Shown here: positions 46,031-54,378 of the stretch, one piece after another
Layout: each line of letters starts with the position of its first letter
Position numbering within the stretch: the stretch's first letter is position 1
Assembly (NCBI RefSeq): GCF_036632915.2
Contig: NZ_CP155552.1
Location: forward strand, 1,860,001-1,924,000
Direction of reading: 5' to 3'
From: Faecalibacterium taiwanense
Lineage (GTDB): Bacteria > Bacillota > Clostridia > Oscillospirales > Ruminococcaceae
DNA: 64,000 nt
Program-made: the position numbers and the translations under genes
The notes under the pieces: generated by a model
The model's database searches: none
What the model was told of the DNA's origin: nothing
What the model saw: the letters and a program-made list of their open reading frames with translations, nothing else

Positions 46031-47526
46031 TCTCTACCGCCATTCAGCAGCTCGTGAATTACGGGCTTGACACCGGCCTTATCCTGCCCGATGATGAAAT
46101 TTACATCCGCAACCAGCTGCTTATGACCATGCAGCTGGACGACTTTACCGCGCCGGAGGGCGAGGTGTGCTATACCGATCTGGAAAGCATCCTCAAAACG
46201 CTGGTAGATGATGCCGTTGCCCGCGGTGTGTGCGAGGACAACTCCACCGCCCGCGACCTGTTCGACACAAAGCTCATGGGCGTATTGACCCCGCGGCCCA
46301 GCATCGTGCGCGCCAATTTCGAGGAACGCTACGAAAGCGAAGGCCCGCAGGCCGCAACCGACTGGTTCTATAAATTCAGTCAGGACACCGATTATATCCG
46401 CCGCTACCGCATCAAACGCGACCTGAAATGGGTCACCAAGACCCCCTACGGCGATCTGGAGATCACCATCAACCTCTCGAAGCCCGAAAAAGACCCCAAG
46501 GCCATTGCCGCCGCCAAACTAGCTCCCCAGAGCGCCTACCCCAAGTGCCAGCTTTGCGCCGAGAACGAAGGCTATGCAGGCCGCATGAACCACCCCGCCC
46601 GCGAGAATCACCGCATCATCCCTCTCACCATCAACGACAGCGCTTGGAACCTGCAGTACAGCCCCTACGTCTACTACAACGAGCACTGCATCGTGTTCAA
46701 CAACCAGCACACTCCCATGAAGATCGAGCGTGCTACCTTCCGCAAGCTGCTGGATTTCGTGGGCCTGTTCCCCCACTATTTCGTGGGCAGCAACGCCGAC
46801 CTGCCCATCGTGGGCGGCAGCATTCTCAGCCACGACCATTTCCAGGGCGGCCACTATGAATTCGCTATGGCAAAGGCTCCCGTCGAGAAGAAGTGGGTCT
46901 TCCCCGGTTTTGAGGATGTGGATGCCGGTATCGTGCACTGGCCCATGAGCTGCATCCGCCTGACCAGCGAGGATGATGCCCGTCTTGTGGAGCTGGCCGA
47001 TAAAATTCTGACCGCATGGCGCGGCTACTCGGACGAAAAATGCTTCATCTTTGCCGAGACCGACGGCGAGCCACATAACACCATCACCCCCATTGCCCGG
47101 ATGCGGGACGGCAAGTATCAGCTGGATCTGGTGCTGCGCAACAACATCACCACCCCGGAGCATCCGCTGGGCGTGTTCCATCCCCATGCAAAGCTGCATC
47201 ACATCAAAAAGGAAAACATCGGCCTGATCGAGGTCATGGGCCTTGCCGTGCTGCCCAGCCGCCTGAAAAAGGAGCTGTTTGAGCTGGCCGATGCACTGGT
47301 GGCCCGCACCCCGGTGAGCCAGTACCCGGAAGAACTGCAGAAGCACGCCGAGTGGGCCGAGGATATTCTTGCCCGCCACCCGGAACTGAACGGCGACACC
47401 GTGCACCTCATCCTGCAGAACGAGGTGGGCCATGTGTTCGCTCAGGTATTGGCCGATGCCGGTGTCTATAAAATGGACGAGGCTGGCCGCGCAGGCTTTG
47501 TGCGGTTCCTTGCAAGCGTGCAATAA
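46027..47526 (+). CDS. galT: UDP-glucose--hexose-1-phosphate uridylyltransferase, type 2
   Basis: This 499-residue GalT of the long Firmicute class (family 2) swaps UMP between UDP-glucose and galactose-1-phosphate. Recognisable are NVNxVTxD-type segments replaced by YKFSQDTDYIRRYRIKRDLKW. The CxxC-like YPKCQLCAENEGYAG, the HPARENHRIIPL loop and the active-site His region ILSHDHFQGGHYEFAM follow. A late HPHAKLHHIKKENIG completes them. The GTG start at 46027 overlaps the galK stop by four bases, with GGAGG in the end of galK. No galE or mutarotase gene is nearby. Confidence 0.96.
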   Translation: MISTAIQQLVNYGLDTGLILPDDEIYIRNQLLMTMQLDDFTAPEGEVCYTDLESILKTLVDDAVARGVCEDNSTARDLFDTKLMGVLTPRPSIVRANFEERYESEGPQAATDWFYKFSQDTDYIRRYRIKRDLKWVTKTPYGDLEITINLSKPEKDPKAIAAAKLAPQSAYPKCQLCAENEGYAGRMNHPARENHRIIPLTINDSAWNLQYSPYVYYNEHCIVFNNQHTPMKIERATFRKLLDFVGLFPHYFVGSNADLPIVGGSILSHDHFQGGHYEFAMAKAPVEKKWVFPGFEDVDAGIVHWPMSCIRLTSEDDARLVELADKILTAWRGYSDEKCFIFAETDGEPHNTITPIARMRDGKYQLDLVLRNNITTPEHPLGVFHPHAKLHHIKKENIGLIEVMGLAVLPSRLKKELFELADALVARTPVSQYPEELQKHAEWAEDILARHPELNGDTVHLILQNEVGHVFAQVLADAGVYKMDEAGRAGFVRFLASVQ

Positions 47527-47551
47527 TCTATTAAAAAACGCTCTCCCCCTT

Positions 47552-47590
47552 TCCCCCGCCGGTATGCCTTGCCGACGGGGGATTTTTATT
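47552..47590 (+). terminator. Terminator of galKT
   Basis: CCCCCGCCGG pairs with CCGACGGGGG and is followed by a T-rich tail (ATTTTTATT). Confidence 0.85.
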
Positions 47591-47636
47591 GTTCAGCGGA
47601 GGTCCCAAGACGTTTTCCGTCCCGTAACACAGCACA

Positions 47637-47683
47637 AAAAAGCCGCCTTTCGTGCCAATTAGCACAAAAAGCGGCTTTTTATC
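47637..47683. terminator. Bidirectional terminator between galKT and yebC
   Basis: AAAAAGCCGC and GCGGCTTTTT pair across a loop with a second small stem (GTGC/GCAC), with T runs on both strands. Confidence 0.88.
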
Positions 47684-47717
47684 GTCTTATTTCAGGAGCA
47701 AAGAGCCTTGCGGAAGG

Positions 47718-48455
47718 TTATTCCGGCAGATCCTCTTCGTTCTCCAGGCTGTGCCAGACGTTCTGGACATCATCATTGTCTTCCAGCGCATCCAGCAGCT
47801 TGCCCATCAGCTTCAGCTGGTCGGGGTCGGTCAGGCGGGTGGTGGTCATGGGCACCATGGCCAGATCGTCGGAGAGGATCTCGTAGCCCTTCTCCTCCAT
47901 GGCCTTGACCACAGCAGAATAGTTCTCGGGATCGGTGGTGATCTCGGCTGCATCCTCGCTGGCATCGAAGTCCTCGGCACCAGCATCCAGAGCATCCATC
48001 ATAGCCTCGTCGGCATCCTTATCTTCCAGAGAGATGTCAATGACACCCTTCTGGCTGAACAGGAAGCCCACGCAGCCCATAGCACCCAGATTGCCGCCGT
48101 TCTTGTCGAAGTAGTGGCGCAGGTCGGCAGCGGTACGGTTGCGGTTGTCGGTCAGGGTCTCCACCATGACAGCAACGCCGCCGGGGCCGTAGCCTTCGTA
48201 GGTGATTGCTTCGTACTCGGTCTTATCGCCGCCCTCAGCCTTCTTGATGATGCGCTGGATGTTATCGTTGGGCACGCTCATGCGCTTTGCCTTGGCAATC
48301 AGGTCAGCCAGCTTGCTGTTGGAAGCAGGGTTCGGGCCGCCGGTACGCACGGCAACGCTGATCTCGCGGCCGATCTTGGTAAAGACCTTTGCCTTTGCGC
48401 CATCGGTCTTTTCCTTCTTGCGCTTAATATTGTTCCATTTGCTATGTCCAGACAT
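47718..48455 (-). CDS. yebC: YebC/PmpR-family protein
   Basis: This 245-residue member of the YebC family (TACO1-like) has the universal start MSGHSKWNNIKRKKEKTDGA and the motifs REISVAVRTGGPNPASNSKL and YGPGGVAVMVETLTDNRNRTA. Long held to be a DNA-binding regulator, members have more recently been linked to relief of ribosome stalling at proline-rich stretches. The ATG at 48455 has AGGAGG. An upstream 27-residue frame was rejected. Its own promoter lies upstream. Confidence 0.95.
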   Translation of the reverse strand: MSGHSKWNNIKRKKEKTDGAKAKVFTKIGREISVAVRTGGPNPASNSKLADLIAKAKRMSVPNDNIQRIIKKAEGGDKTEYEAITYEGYGPGGVAVMVETLTDNRNRTAADLRHYFDKNGGNLGAMGCVGFLFSQKGVIDISLEDKDADEAMMDALDAGAEDFDASEDAAEITTDPENYSAVVKAMEEKGYEILSDDLAMVPMTTTRLTDPDQLKLMGKLLDALEDNDDVQNVWHSLENEEDLPE

Positions 48456-48550
48456 GGGAAAGAGCCTCCTGTATATTCTCAAATCTCCGCCTGCGGGCAG
48501 ACGGGCTGTGGTCGCCCGCATTGTGGCAGCACACAAAATCTAACTCTATT

Positions 48551-48579
48551 ATTGTAGCACAACCGGGCAGAGCGTTCAA
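48551..48579 (-). promoter_or_regulatory. Promoter of yebC
   Basis: On the reverse strand TTGAAC (48579-48574) and TACAAT (48556-48551) have a 17-base spacer. Confidence 0.8.
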
Positions 48580-48636
48580 GCCTTATCCGCCCGGTTTTCA
48601 GCATTCTGCGCGGAAAAATGCGCTTTTTCTGCCCGT

Positions 48637-50185
48637 TTACAGCAGCCGCAGCGCCTTGGGATAATGGTTTTTCACCCGCCCGCCGGACACCTTGCCGCCG
48701 CCCAGCGGCCAGCCGTCCACCGTCACGCAGCACCAGCCGTCAGCAGCGATGCGGGCTTCCACCTCACGGCCGGAAAGATACTCCACGCAGCGCGGGTCAT
48801 CAAGGGTGAGTTCTTCGCGGTTTACGCACTGTGCGCCAAATGCCGTGAACAGATGGTGCTCCGGTACAAAGCGGCCTTTCTGCACGCTGCCCACAAATAC
48901 GCCCGCCCGCAGCACATGCAGGTTCGTCTGCGGGAACGGCACCGGCAGCAGCACACCGCCGCCGTGCACCACAGCCGGGCGGTCAACCAGCGCCGGGAAA
49001 TACTGCCCGGCAAACGCGTGCCATGCTGCAAGGCTCTGGGCAGGACTTGTCTCCCCTGCCTGTGCTTCGCGGCTGCGCTTTTCGCCCTGCACCGCTTCCC
49101 GGCAGGCACGGGCATTCTCGCGGCGGGGCACTGCGGGCATCCGGGGTCTTGGCAGGCTTGCCGCCCTTCCCCTTGGCCTTTTTGCCCGCAGCTTCCGCTG
49201 CTGCCAGCCAGAGCTGTTCTTCGGCAGTGTACTCGCCCTCTGCGGGCAGAACGCGCGGAGTGCCAGCTTTGACGAGCCGGGCCATAAAGTGGCCCTCGCC
49301 GCCCTGACAGGGCCAGATACGGCGCACCTTGCTCACATCCAGCGGCAGGCCGCCGGTGCGGTTGGCTTCGCCCTCACTGCCAAAGGTGTAGTCCACATTT
49401 CCCAAGGCATCCGCAAGGGTGAACTCCGGGTGGCGCTGCAGGAATGCCGCCACCTGTCCCTCGTCCTCCTCGGGTGCAAAGGTGCAGGTGGAATACACCA
49501 GCTGCCCGCCCGGGGCCAGCACAGCGGCTGCACAGTCCAGAATTTCTGCACCCAGCTCAGCACACTGCTTCACCAGCGCTTCACAGTGCTGCTGACGGGC
49601 CACCGGCTCCTTGCGGAACATTCCCTCGCCGGAACAGGGCGCGTCCACCAGAACGCGGTCAAAAAACTCCGGCAGGGCATCCGCAATGCGGGCGGGCGTC
49701 TCATTGAGCACCACCGCATTGGACACGCCCATGCGTTCCAGATTGCTTTTCAGGATATCCGCACGAGCTGCAACGTATTCGTTGCTCACCAGCACACCCC
49801 GGCCCTGCAGCGCCGCCGCCAGCTGGCTGCTTTTGCCGCCGGGCGCGGCGCACATGTCCAGCACACGCATCCCGGGCTGCACGCCCAGCAGCGGTGCCGC
49901 CGAGGACGCAGACGGCTCCTGCGAGTAGAACACGCCTGCATGGTGGTACGGATGCCGCCCGGGCCGGAATTTCAAATCATCCGGCTGATGCACCACGAAT
50001 GCCGCCTTGCAAAAGGGCGATGCTTCCAGTGGGAAATCGGCTTTTGCGGCAAACTGCTCCGGTGAGCTGCGCAGGGCCGACACCGTTACGCCGCGCTCCG
50101 CCGTTTCCTGCGGGGCTGCATACAGGACATCGAACCGGTCTCCCAGCAGAGCGCGCTCCCGCTGTTCAAAATATTCCATGGGCAT
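48637..50185 (-). pseudogene. NOL1/NOP2/Sun-family RNA m5C methyltransferase, frameshifted
   Basis: The first frame (start ATG 50185, GGAGG upstream) carries the complete methyltransferase core. Motif I lies in MRVLDMCAAPGGKSSQLAAAL, motif IV in RVLVDAPCSGEGMFRK, and motif VI in QLVYSTCTFAPEEDEGQV, with both catalytic cysteines present. After GGKPAKTPDARSA the frame is lost. Another frame from about 49128 continues with the family's C-terminal RNA-binding domain (VVHGGGVLLPVPFP, GRFVPEHHLFTAFG, VDGWPLGGGKVSGGRVKNHYPKAL) to 48637. Removal of one G from the run of four at 49125-49128 restores a protein of about 515 residues. This is RsmF-like. The core may still fold if made. Confidence 0.82.
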
Positions 50186-50290
50186 TCTGCATTCCTCCTG
50201 TGGGATGTATAAAGCCGCCGTCCGCGGCCAAACTAGGTCTTGTGAGGGGCACACCGCCCCGCACGGAAAACCGAAAGGAGATCATTCACT

Positions 50291-50473
50291 ATGGCAACCG
50301 AAAACCGCAGCAATAACTGCAAGAATCAGACCTCGAACCGCACGTCCAGCCAGACCACCAACAGCGCCACCAACGAGCACAAGCACCCCAACCAGTACAC
50401 CAAGGGTGCCGACGATGAGAGCGCCAAGAACTCCACGAGCAGCCGTTCCAGCAACGCCAAAAACAGCCGCTGA
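50291..50473 (+). CDS. Small Asn/Ser/Thr-rich hydrophilic protein
   Basis: This 60-residue protein is almost wholly polar. Asn, Ser, Thr, Lys and Gln fill it (CKNQTSNRTSSQTTNSATN, then KNSTSSRSSNAKNSR), with no helix-forming hydrophobic residues, no signal peptide and one Cys. It is probably disordered. The coding frame is supported by GAAAGGAG 10 bases before the ATG and by a terminator shortly after. Small proteins of this type are common in Ruminococcaceae, with no known role. Its gene is divergent from the RNA methyltransferase gene. Confidence 0.65.
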   Translation: MATENRSNNCKNQTSNRTSSQTTNSATNEHKHPNQYTKGADDESAKNSTSSRSSNAKNSR

Positions 50474-50531
50474 CGCTGCCCTTCGCGCCTGATGGACCAC
50501 GGGCGCGAACCTCTGATCTTTCTCAAATCGC

Positions 50532-50585
50532 AAAGCCCGCTGCCCTCCGGCACTGTTTTCCAGTGCGGAAAGCAGCGGGCTTTCG
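50532..50585 (+). terminator. Terminator after the small polar protein
   Basis: AAAGCCCGCTG pairs with CAGCGGGCTTT around a loop with its own stem (GCACTG/CAGTGC), ending in TTTCG. Confidence 0.75.
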
Positions 50586-50589
50586 CGTC

Positions 50590-50753
50590 AGAAGTTGTTT
50601 TTATAGTCAAGGTGCGCCGAATGGGCGCGGCTTTTTTGCCGCCAGACAAGGCGGTTTTCCGCAGCAATCCTGATGGATTGCAAGGAAGAGCAACGCAGTA
50701 TGGCAGCAAAAAGGCCGTTCAGGCGGTGTGCAATGATTATGAAAGCAACTTCT
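50590..50753. mobile_element. MITE-like palindromic element, 164 bases
   Basis: The ends AGAAGTTG and CAACTTCT are exact inverted repeats. Complementarity continues inward with mismatches (TTTTTATAGTCA/TGATTATGAAA, GCGGCTTTTTTGCCG/GGCAGCAAAAAGGCC) to a centre near CAATCCTGATGGATTG, so the whole element can form one long hairpin. It has no open frame of its own. It ends exactly on the stop codon of the MrnC gene. Confidence 0.65.
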
Positions 50754-51157
50754 CAGGTCTCGTTGGGGTCGAACTGCTGCCACAGTGTTTCAAACAGCTC
50801 GTGCACACGGCCCAGCTGACCGTTCAGATACAGCCAGCCCAGCAGGCACTCAAAGCCGGTGGAAGCACGGTATTCCTCCGGGGAAGCGTGCTTTGCCACG
50901 CTGGCCTTGCTGGCGTTGCGGCCCCGCTTGAACACGGCCAGTTCGTCCTCAGTGAACAGCGGCTCCAGCAGCTGTTCCTCCCGGAACTGTGCCCGGGCCG
51001 AGACGTATTTGACCTTTTCTGCGTTGAGCTTTCCGGCAGACAGGCGGTGATGCTCCACCAGACGCTGTCGCACCAGCAGTTCCAGCACGCTGTCGCCCAC
51101 AAAGGCCAGCGCCAAGGGGCTAAGCTCCCGCGGGTCGATCTTTTCAGGTTCGTTCAT
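50753..51157 (-). CDS. mrnC: Mini-ribonuclease III
   Basis: This 134-residue RNase III-like enzyme lacks the double-stranded RNA-binding domain. In Firmicutes it matures 23S rRNA. The metal-binding motif LAFVGDSVLELLVRQRL (about residues 17-33), the AEKVKYVSARAQ helix and the late FECLLGWLYLNGQLGR (conserved Glu) are in place. It lies 9 bases after obg and is co-transcribed with it. Its TGA stop overlaps the edge of the palindromic element, which may have replaced its original 3' flank. Confidence 0.95.
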   Translation of the reverse strand: MNEPEKIDPRELSPLALAFVGDSVLELLVRQRLVEHHRLSAGKLNAEKVKYVSARAQFREEQLLEPLFTEDELAVFKRGRNASKASVAKHASPEEYRASTGFECLLGWLYLNGQLGRVHELFETLWQQFDPNET

Positions 51158-51166
51158 AGTGACCTC

Positions 51167-52450
51167 TTAGAAGATATAATCGAACTGGTAATCGCCAATG
51201 AGAATGGTGTCGTTCTCCTGCACGCCCTTTGCCACCAGAGCGTCCAGAATGCCGCTCTCGCCCAGCTGACGCTGGAAGAACTGCAGGCTTTCGTAGTCGT
51301 CCACATTGCTGCCGGCCAGAATGTATTCCAGCCACGGGGCTTCCACGCTCCACACATGGGCTTCCATGCGCTTGATCTCAAACGCACGGTCGTTGGCCTT
51401 GGGTTCGGGCTTCTTGTACTCGGGAGCAAACACCGGCACCGGCGGGATATCCTTCAGGCGGTTATACACGAGGCCCGGCAGTTCCTTCACGCCCTGCATC
51501 GTAGCGGCAGAGATGGGCACAAAGGTCAAGCCCTTGCCCTCCACATACTTGCGGAAAGCTTCGATCTGCTCCTCGGTGGCCAGATCGCACTTGTTGCCAA
51601 TGACGATCTGCGGGCGCTCAGCCAGCACAGGGCTGAACTTTGCCAGCTCCTCGTTGATCTTTTCAAAATCCTCAATGGGTTCACGGCACTCGCTGCCAGA
51701 AACATCCACCACATGCAGCAGCAGGCGGCAGCGCTCCACATGGCGCAGGAAGTCATGTCCCAGACCGATGCCCTCGCTGGCACCCTCGATCAGGCCGGGG
51801 ATGTCGGCGCAGACAAAGCTTGCGCCCTCCGCCACGGATACAACGCCCAGCGTGGGCACCAGCGTGGTGAAGTGGTAGTTTGCGATCTTAGGCTTGGCTG
51901 CGCTGATGGTGGAAACGAGGGTGGACTTACCCACATTGGGGAAGCCGATCAGACCCACATCGGCGATCAGCTTCAGCTCCAGCGTCACCTGAATGTCTTC
52001 GCCGGGCATACCGGGCTTTGCAAACTTGGGGATCTGTCGGGTGGGAGTGGCAAAATGCGCATTGCCGTAGCCGCCGCGGCCACCCTTTGCAATGGTGACT
52101 GGGGTGTGGTCGGACAGGTCCGCAATGACAAGGCCGCTCTCGGCGTCCTTGATGACGGTGCCCAGCGGCACCTTGATGACAAGGTTCTCCGCGTTTTTGC
52201 CGTGGCACAGGCTTGCACCGCCCTTGCCGCCCTCCGGGGCCACATACTTGCGCTTATAGCGGAAATCCATCAGGGTGGTCAGGTGATCGTCCACCACAAA
52301 GATGATATCGCCGCCGCGGCCGCCGTCGCCGCCGTCCGGGCCGCCAGCGGCCACGAATTTTTCACGGTGAAAGCTCACCGCACCGTCGCCGCCCTTGCCC
52401 GCGTGGAGCCATATCGTGGCGATGTCGATAAAGTTGGTTTGTGCTGCCAT
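51167..52450 (-). CDS. obg: GTPase Obg/CgtA
   Basis: This 427-residue ribosome-assembly GTPase has an Obg glycine-rich fold (about 1-160): FIDIATIWLHAGKGGDGAVS, AAGGPDGGDGGRGGDI and KGGRGGYGNAHFATPTRQIP. The G domain holds the P loop GFPNVGKSTL, switch FTTLVPTLGVV and NKCDL. A C-terminal OCT domain (about 350-427, AHVWSVEAPWLEYILAGSN) is specific to the Firmicute form. AAGGAGG precedes the ATG. mrnC follows in the same operon. Confidence 0.97.
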   Translation of the reverse strand: MAAQTNFIDIATIWLHAGKGGDGAVSFHREKFVAAGGPDGGDGGRGGDIIFVVDDHLTTLMDFRYKRKYVAPEGGKGGASLCHGKNAENLVIKVPLGTVIKDAESGLVIADLSDHTPVTIAKGGRGGYGNAHFATPTRQIPKFAKPGMPGEDIQVTLELKLIADVGLIGFPNVGKSTLVSTISAAKPKIANYHFTTLVPTLGVVSVAEGASFVCADIPGLIEGASEGIGLGHDFLRHVERCRLLLHVVDVSGSECREPIEDFEKINEELAKFSPVLAERPQIVIGNKCDLATEEQIEAFRKYVEGKGLTFVPISAATMQGVKELPGLVYNRLKDIPPVPVFAPEYKKPEPKANDRAFEIKRMEAHVWSVEAPWLEYILAGSNVDDYESLQFFQRQLGESGILDALVAKGVQENDTILIGDYQFDYIF

Positions 52451-52477
52451 ACAGCCCCTCCTTAGTTTCTTCCTCTA

Positions 52478-52532
52478 TTCAGCTCGCCCCTTCGGGGGAG
52501 CTGGACGCGCCAGAGCGCGGCCTGAGAGGGTT
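52478..52532. repeat. Half copy of the palindromic intergenic repeat, copy C
   Basis: GCTCGCCCCTTCGGGGGAGC, then a GACGCGCCAGAGCGCGGCCTGAGAGGGTT-like stretch (two stems) matches the right half of copies A (3785-3920) and B (57940-58077) in layout. The left half is missing. Confidence 0.6.
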
Positions 52533-52539
52533 CTTTTCA

Positions 52540-52575
52540 TCAAAAAGAGCCGGGCCACGAGGGTCCGGCTCTCTA
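52540..52575 (-). terminator. Terminator of rplU-rpmA
   Basis: On the reverse strand AGAGCCGGAC and the CCGGCTCT arm pair and are followed by TTTTTG. Confidence 0.85.
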
Positions 52576-52599
52576 CGTTTTGCAGTTATCCGAAAGAAG

Positions 52600-52851
52600 T
52601 TACTGCTTGACGCTGCACTTCTTGCCGTCTTTACCCACGCGCTCGAAACGGACGGTACCGTCCACCAGAGCAAACAGGGTGTCATCGCTGCCCTTGCCAA
52701 CGTTCTCACCCGGCATGATGTGGGTGCCACGCTGACGAACCAGGATGTTGCCGGCCAGAACAAACTGACCGTCTGCACGCTTGGTGCCCAGACGCTGTGC
52801 TGCGGAATCGCGGCCGTTCTTGGTGCTGCCTACGCCCTTTTTATGTGCCAT
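52600..52851 (-). CDS. rpmA: 50S ribosomal protein L27
   Basis: This 83-residue L27 has its N-terminal tail at the peptidyl-transferase centre. It starts [16 protein letters not shown], so it lacks the roughly nine-residue LKLDLQFFA-type extension that most Firmicutes cut off with the Prp protease. Other motifs are normal ([32 protein letters not shown]). It follows rplU after 14 bases. The usual prp gene between them is absent. AGGAGG precedes the ATG. Confidence 0.96.
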   Translation of the reverse strand: MAHKKGVGSTKNGRDSAAQRLGTKRADGQFVLAGNILVRQRGTHIMPGENVGKGSDDTLFALVDGTVRFERVGKDGKKCSVKQ

Positions 52852-52865
52852 TGTAATTTACCTCC

Positions 52866-53177
52866 TTAGCCGTTGATCGCAGTGATCTCAACCTTGGTGA
52901 AGGGCTGACGATGGCCCATACGGCGAGCACTGTGCTTCTTTGCGCGATAGGTGATGATGTTCAGCTTCTTGCCCTTGCCATTCTTGATGACCTTGGCAGT
53001 AACGGTAGCACCCTCAACAACGGGAGCGCCAACCTTCACAGAACCCTCCTCGCCAATAGCGAGAACCTGATCAAACTTCACTTCGGAGTCGGCCTCAACG
53101 TCCAGCTTTTCGATGTAGACGATGTCGCCCTGCTCCACGCGGTACTGCTTACCGCCGGTAACAATGATTGCGTACAT
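52866..53177 (-). CDS. rplU: 50S ribosomal protein L21
   Basis: This 103-residue L21 starts [20 protein letters not shown] and ends in the conserved [20 protein letters not shown] segment, full length. The ATG at 53177 is chosen. It stands 9 bases after AAGGA, and an ATG three codons earlier overlaps that site. First gene of rplU-rpmA, it is led by a consensus promoter and a structured leader. Confidence 0.96.
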   Translation of the reverse strand: MYAIIVTGGKQYRVEQGDIVYIEKLDVEADSEVKFDQVLAIGEEGSVKVGAPVVEGATVTAKVIKNGKGKKLNIITYRAKKHSARRMGHRQPFTKVEITAING

Positions 53178-53194
53178 TTTGTTCATTCCTTTTC

Positions 53195-53262
53195 GTTGTA
53201 CTCGCTGGTCGTAAAGGCAGGCCCTTACACTGGGCCATTTCAGGCGCCCACACCATGCGGCT
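53195..53262 (-). ncRNA. Structured leader of rplU, possible L21 leader RNA
   Basis: The 5' region of the rplU transcript contains a stable hairpin (GGCCC/GGGCC at about 53221-53236) and GC-rich flanks. It sits where L21 leader RNAs are found in Firmicutes. I propose this from position and fold only. Confidence 0.4.
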
Positions 53263-53267
53263 AGAAT

Positions 53268-53296
53268 ATTATAGCAAAAAAACGATGGAAATGCAA
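53268..53296 (-). promoter_or_regulatory. Promoter of rplU-rpmA
   Basis: On the reverse strand TTGCAT (53296-53291) and TATAAT (53273-53268) have a 17-base spacer. Confidence 0.9.
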
Positions 53297-53325
53297 GAGG
53301 AATTTTCCTCTTTCCGAAGGATTTT

Positions 53326-54378
53326 TTATTTTTCCGTCTTCCCGCTTTCCGCGATGGTGCGTTTTACTTCCGCGTTGTAGGCTTCGGTGCGCTCCACGAA
53401 GAGCTTGCGCGGGCTGGAAGCCAGTAGTTCCGTATCTGTATCCGTCATCAGACCGATAACAGTTTTTTCTTTGCCCAGCTTATTGACTGCGGCTTTGTTG
53501 TCCGCCGTCATTGCCAGCTTTACCATCAGGGGCTTGTCCTTGAACTTGTGGGTGAAGTAAATTTCCGCAGCCACACCGACTACCACAGCGATACCTGCCA
53601 CCAGCTGGGATACCCGCAGACCAATGGAGGGCACCAACATCAGACTGTCGGTGCGCAGGGCTTCGATCCAGAAGCGGCCCGCGCCGTACCAGATCATATA
53701 CCGCAGGGCAATGTCACCGTTGAACTTGCGCTTTTTAATGTAACGGAACAGCAGGAGAAAGCCCACGAAGCACCAGATGCTTTCGTACAGGAAGGTGGGA
53801 TGCACCGGCAGATTCGGGTCAATGGTCACGCCGCTCTGGGCCGTGACTGTGCTGCCCATCAGGTAAGCGCGGGTCGTTTCGCTGAACATGCCCCACGGCA
53901 GGGTGGTGTTGCAACCAAAGGCCTCCTGATTGAAGAAGTTGCCCCAGCGGCCGCAGCCCTGTCCCAGCAGAAAACCCATAGCGGTCAGGTCGAACATGGG
54001 CAGCACCGGCACGCCCCGCCGTTTGCAGGCCAAGCCACCGAACAGAAAGCCGCCGATGATGCCACCGTAGATGGCAAGGCCGCCATCCCGAATGGCGATC
54101 ATCTCCCAGATGCTTTCGTATTTAAAGGGTGCCATGGCCACATAGTAAGCGCGGGCGCTGACAATGCCCAGCACGATGCCGATCAAGATCACGTCCACCA
54201 TGCTGTCCGGGTCCACGCCGAACTCGATGCTGTGGCGGAACGCAAATACCAGCGCCAGACAGATGCCAAAGGCAATGCACACGCCATACCAGTAAATATT
54301 GAACCCGCCAATGGAAAGGGCCACGCGGTTGATCTCAAAGCTCAGGCCCAGCCCCGGGAACTGCACCAGATTTGTCAT
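53326..54378 (-). CDS. lgt: Prolipoprotein diacylglyceryl transferase
   Basis: This 350-residue membrane enzyme adds diacylglycerol to the lipobox Cys of prolipoproteins. It has about seven helices. Key motifs are [15 protein letters not shown] (about residue 95), the family signature [13 protein letters not shown] (Arg and Asn conserved) and [10 protein letters not shown]. The core ends near residue 275. About 75 further residues ([21 protein letters not shown]...) have no counterpart in the usual 260-290-residue form and are likely cytoplasmic. The ATG at 54378 overlaps the stop of the M16 gene by four bases (ATGA). The long upstream frame lies in that gene. Confidence 0.94.
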   Translation of the reverse strand: MTNLVQFPGLGLSFEINRVALSIGGFNIYWYGVCIAFGICLALVFAFRHSIEFGVDPDSMVDVILIGIVLGIVSARAYYVAMAPFKYESIWEMIAIRDGGLAIYGGIIGGFLFGGLACKRRGVPVLPMFDLTAMGFLLGQGCGRWGNFFNQEAFGCNTTLPWGMFSETTRAYLMGSTVTAQSGVTIDPNLPVHPTFLYESIWCFVGFLLLFRYIKKRKFNGDIALRYMIWYGAGRFWIEALRTDSLMLVPSIGLRVSQLVAGIAVVVGVAAEIYFTHKFKDKPLMVKLAMTADNKAAVNKLGKEKTVIGLMTDTDTELLASSPRKLFVERTEAYNAEVKRTIAESGKTEK

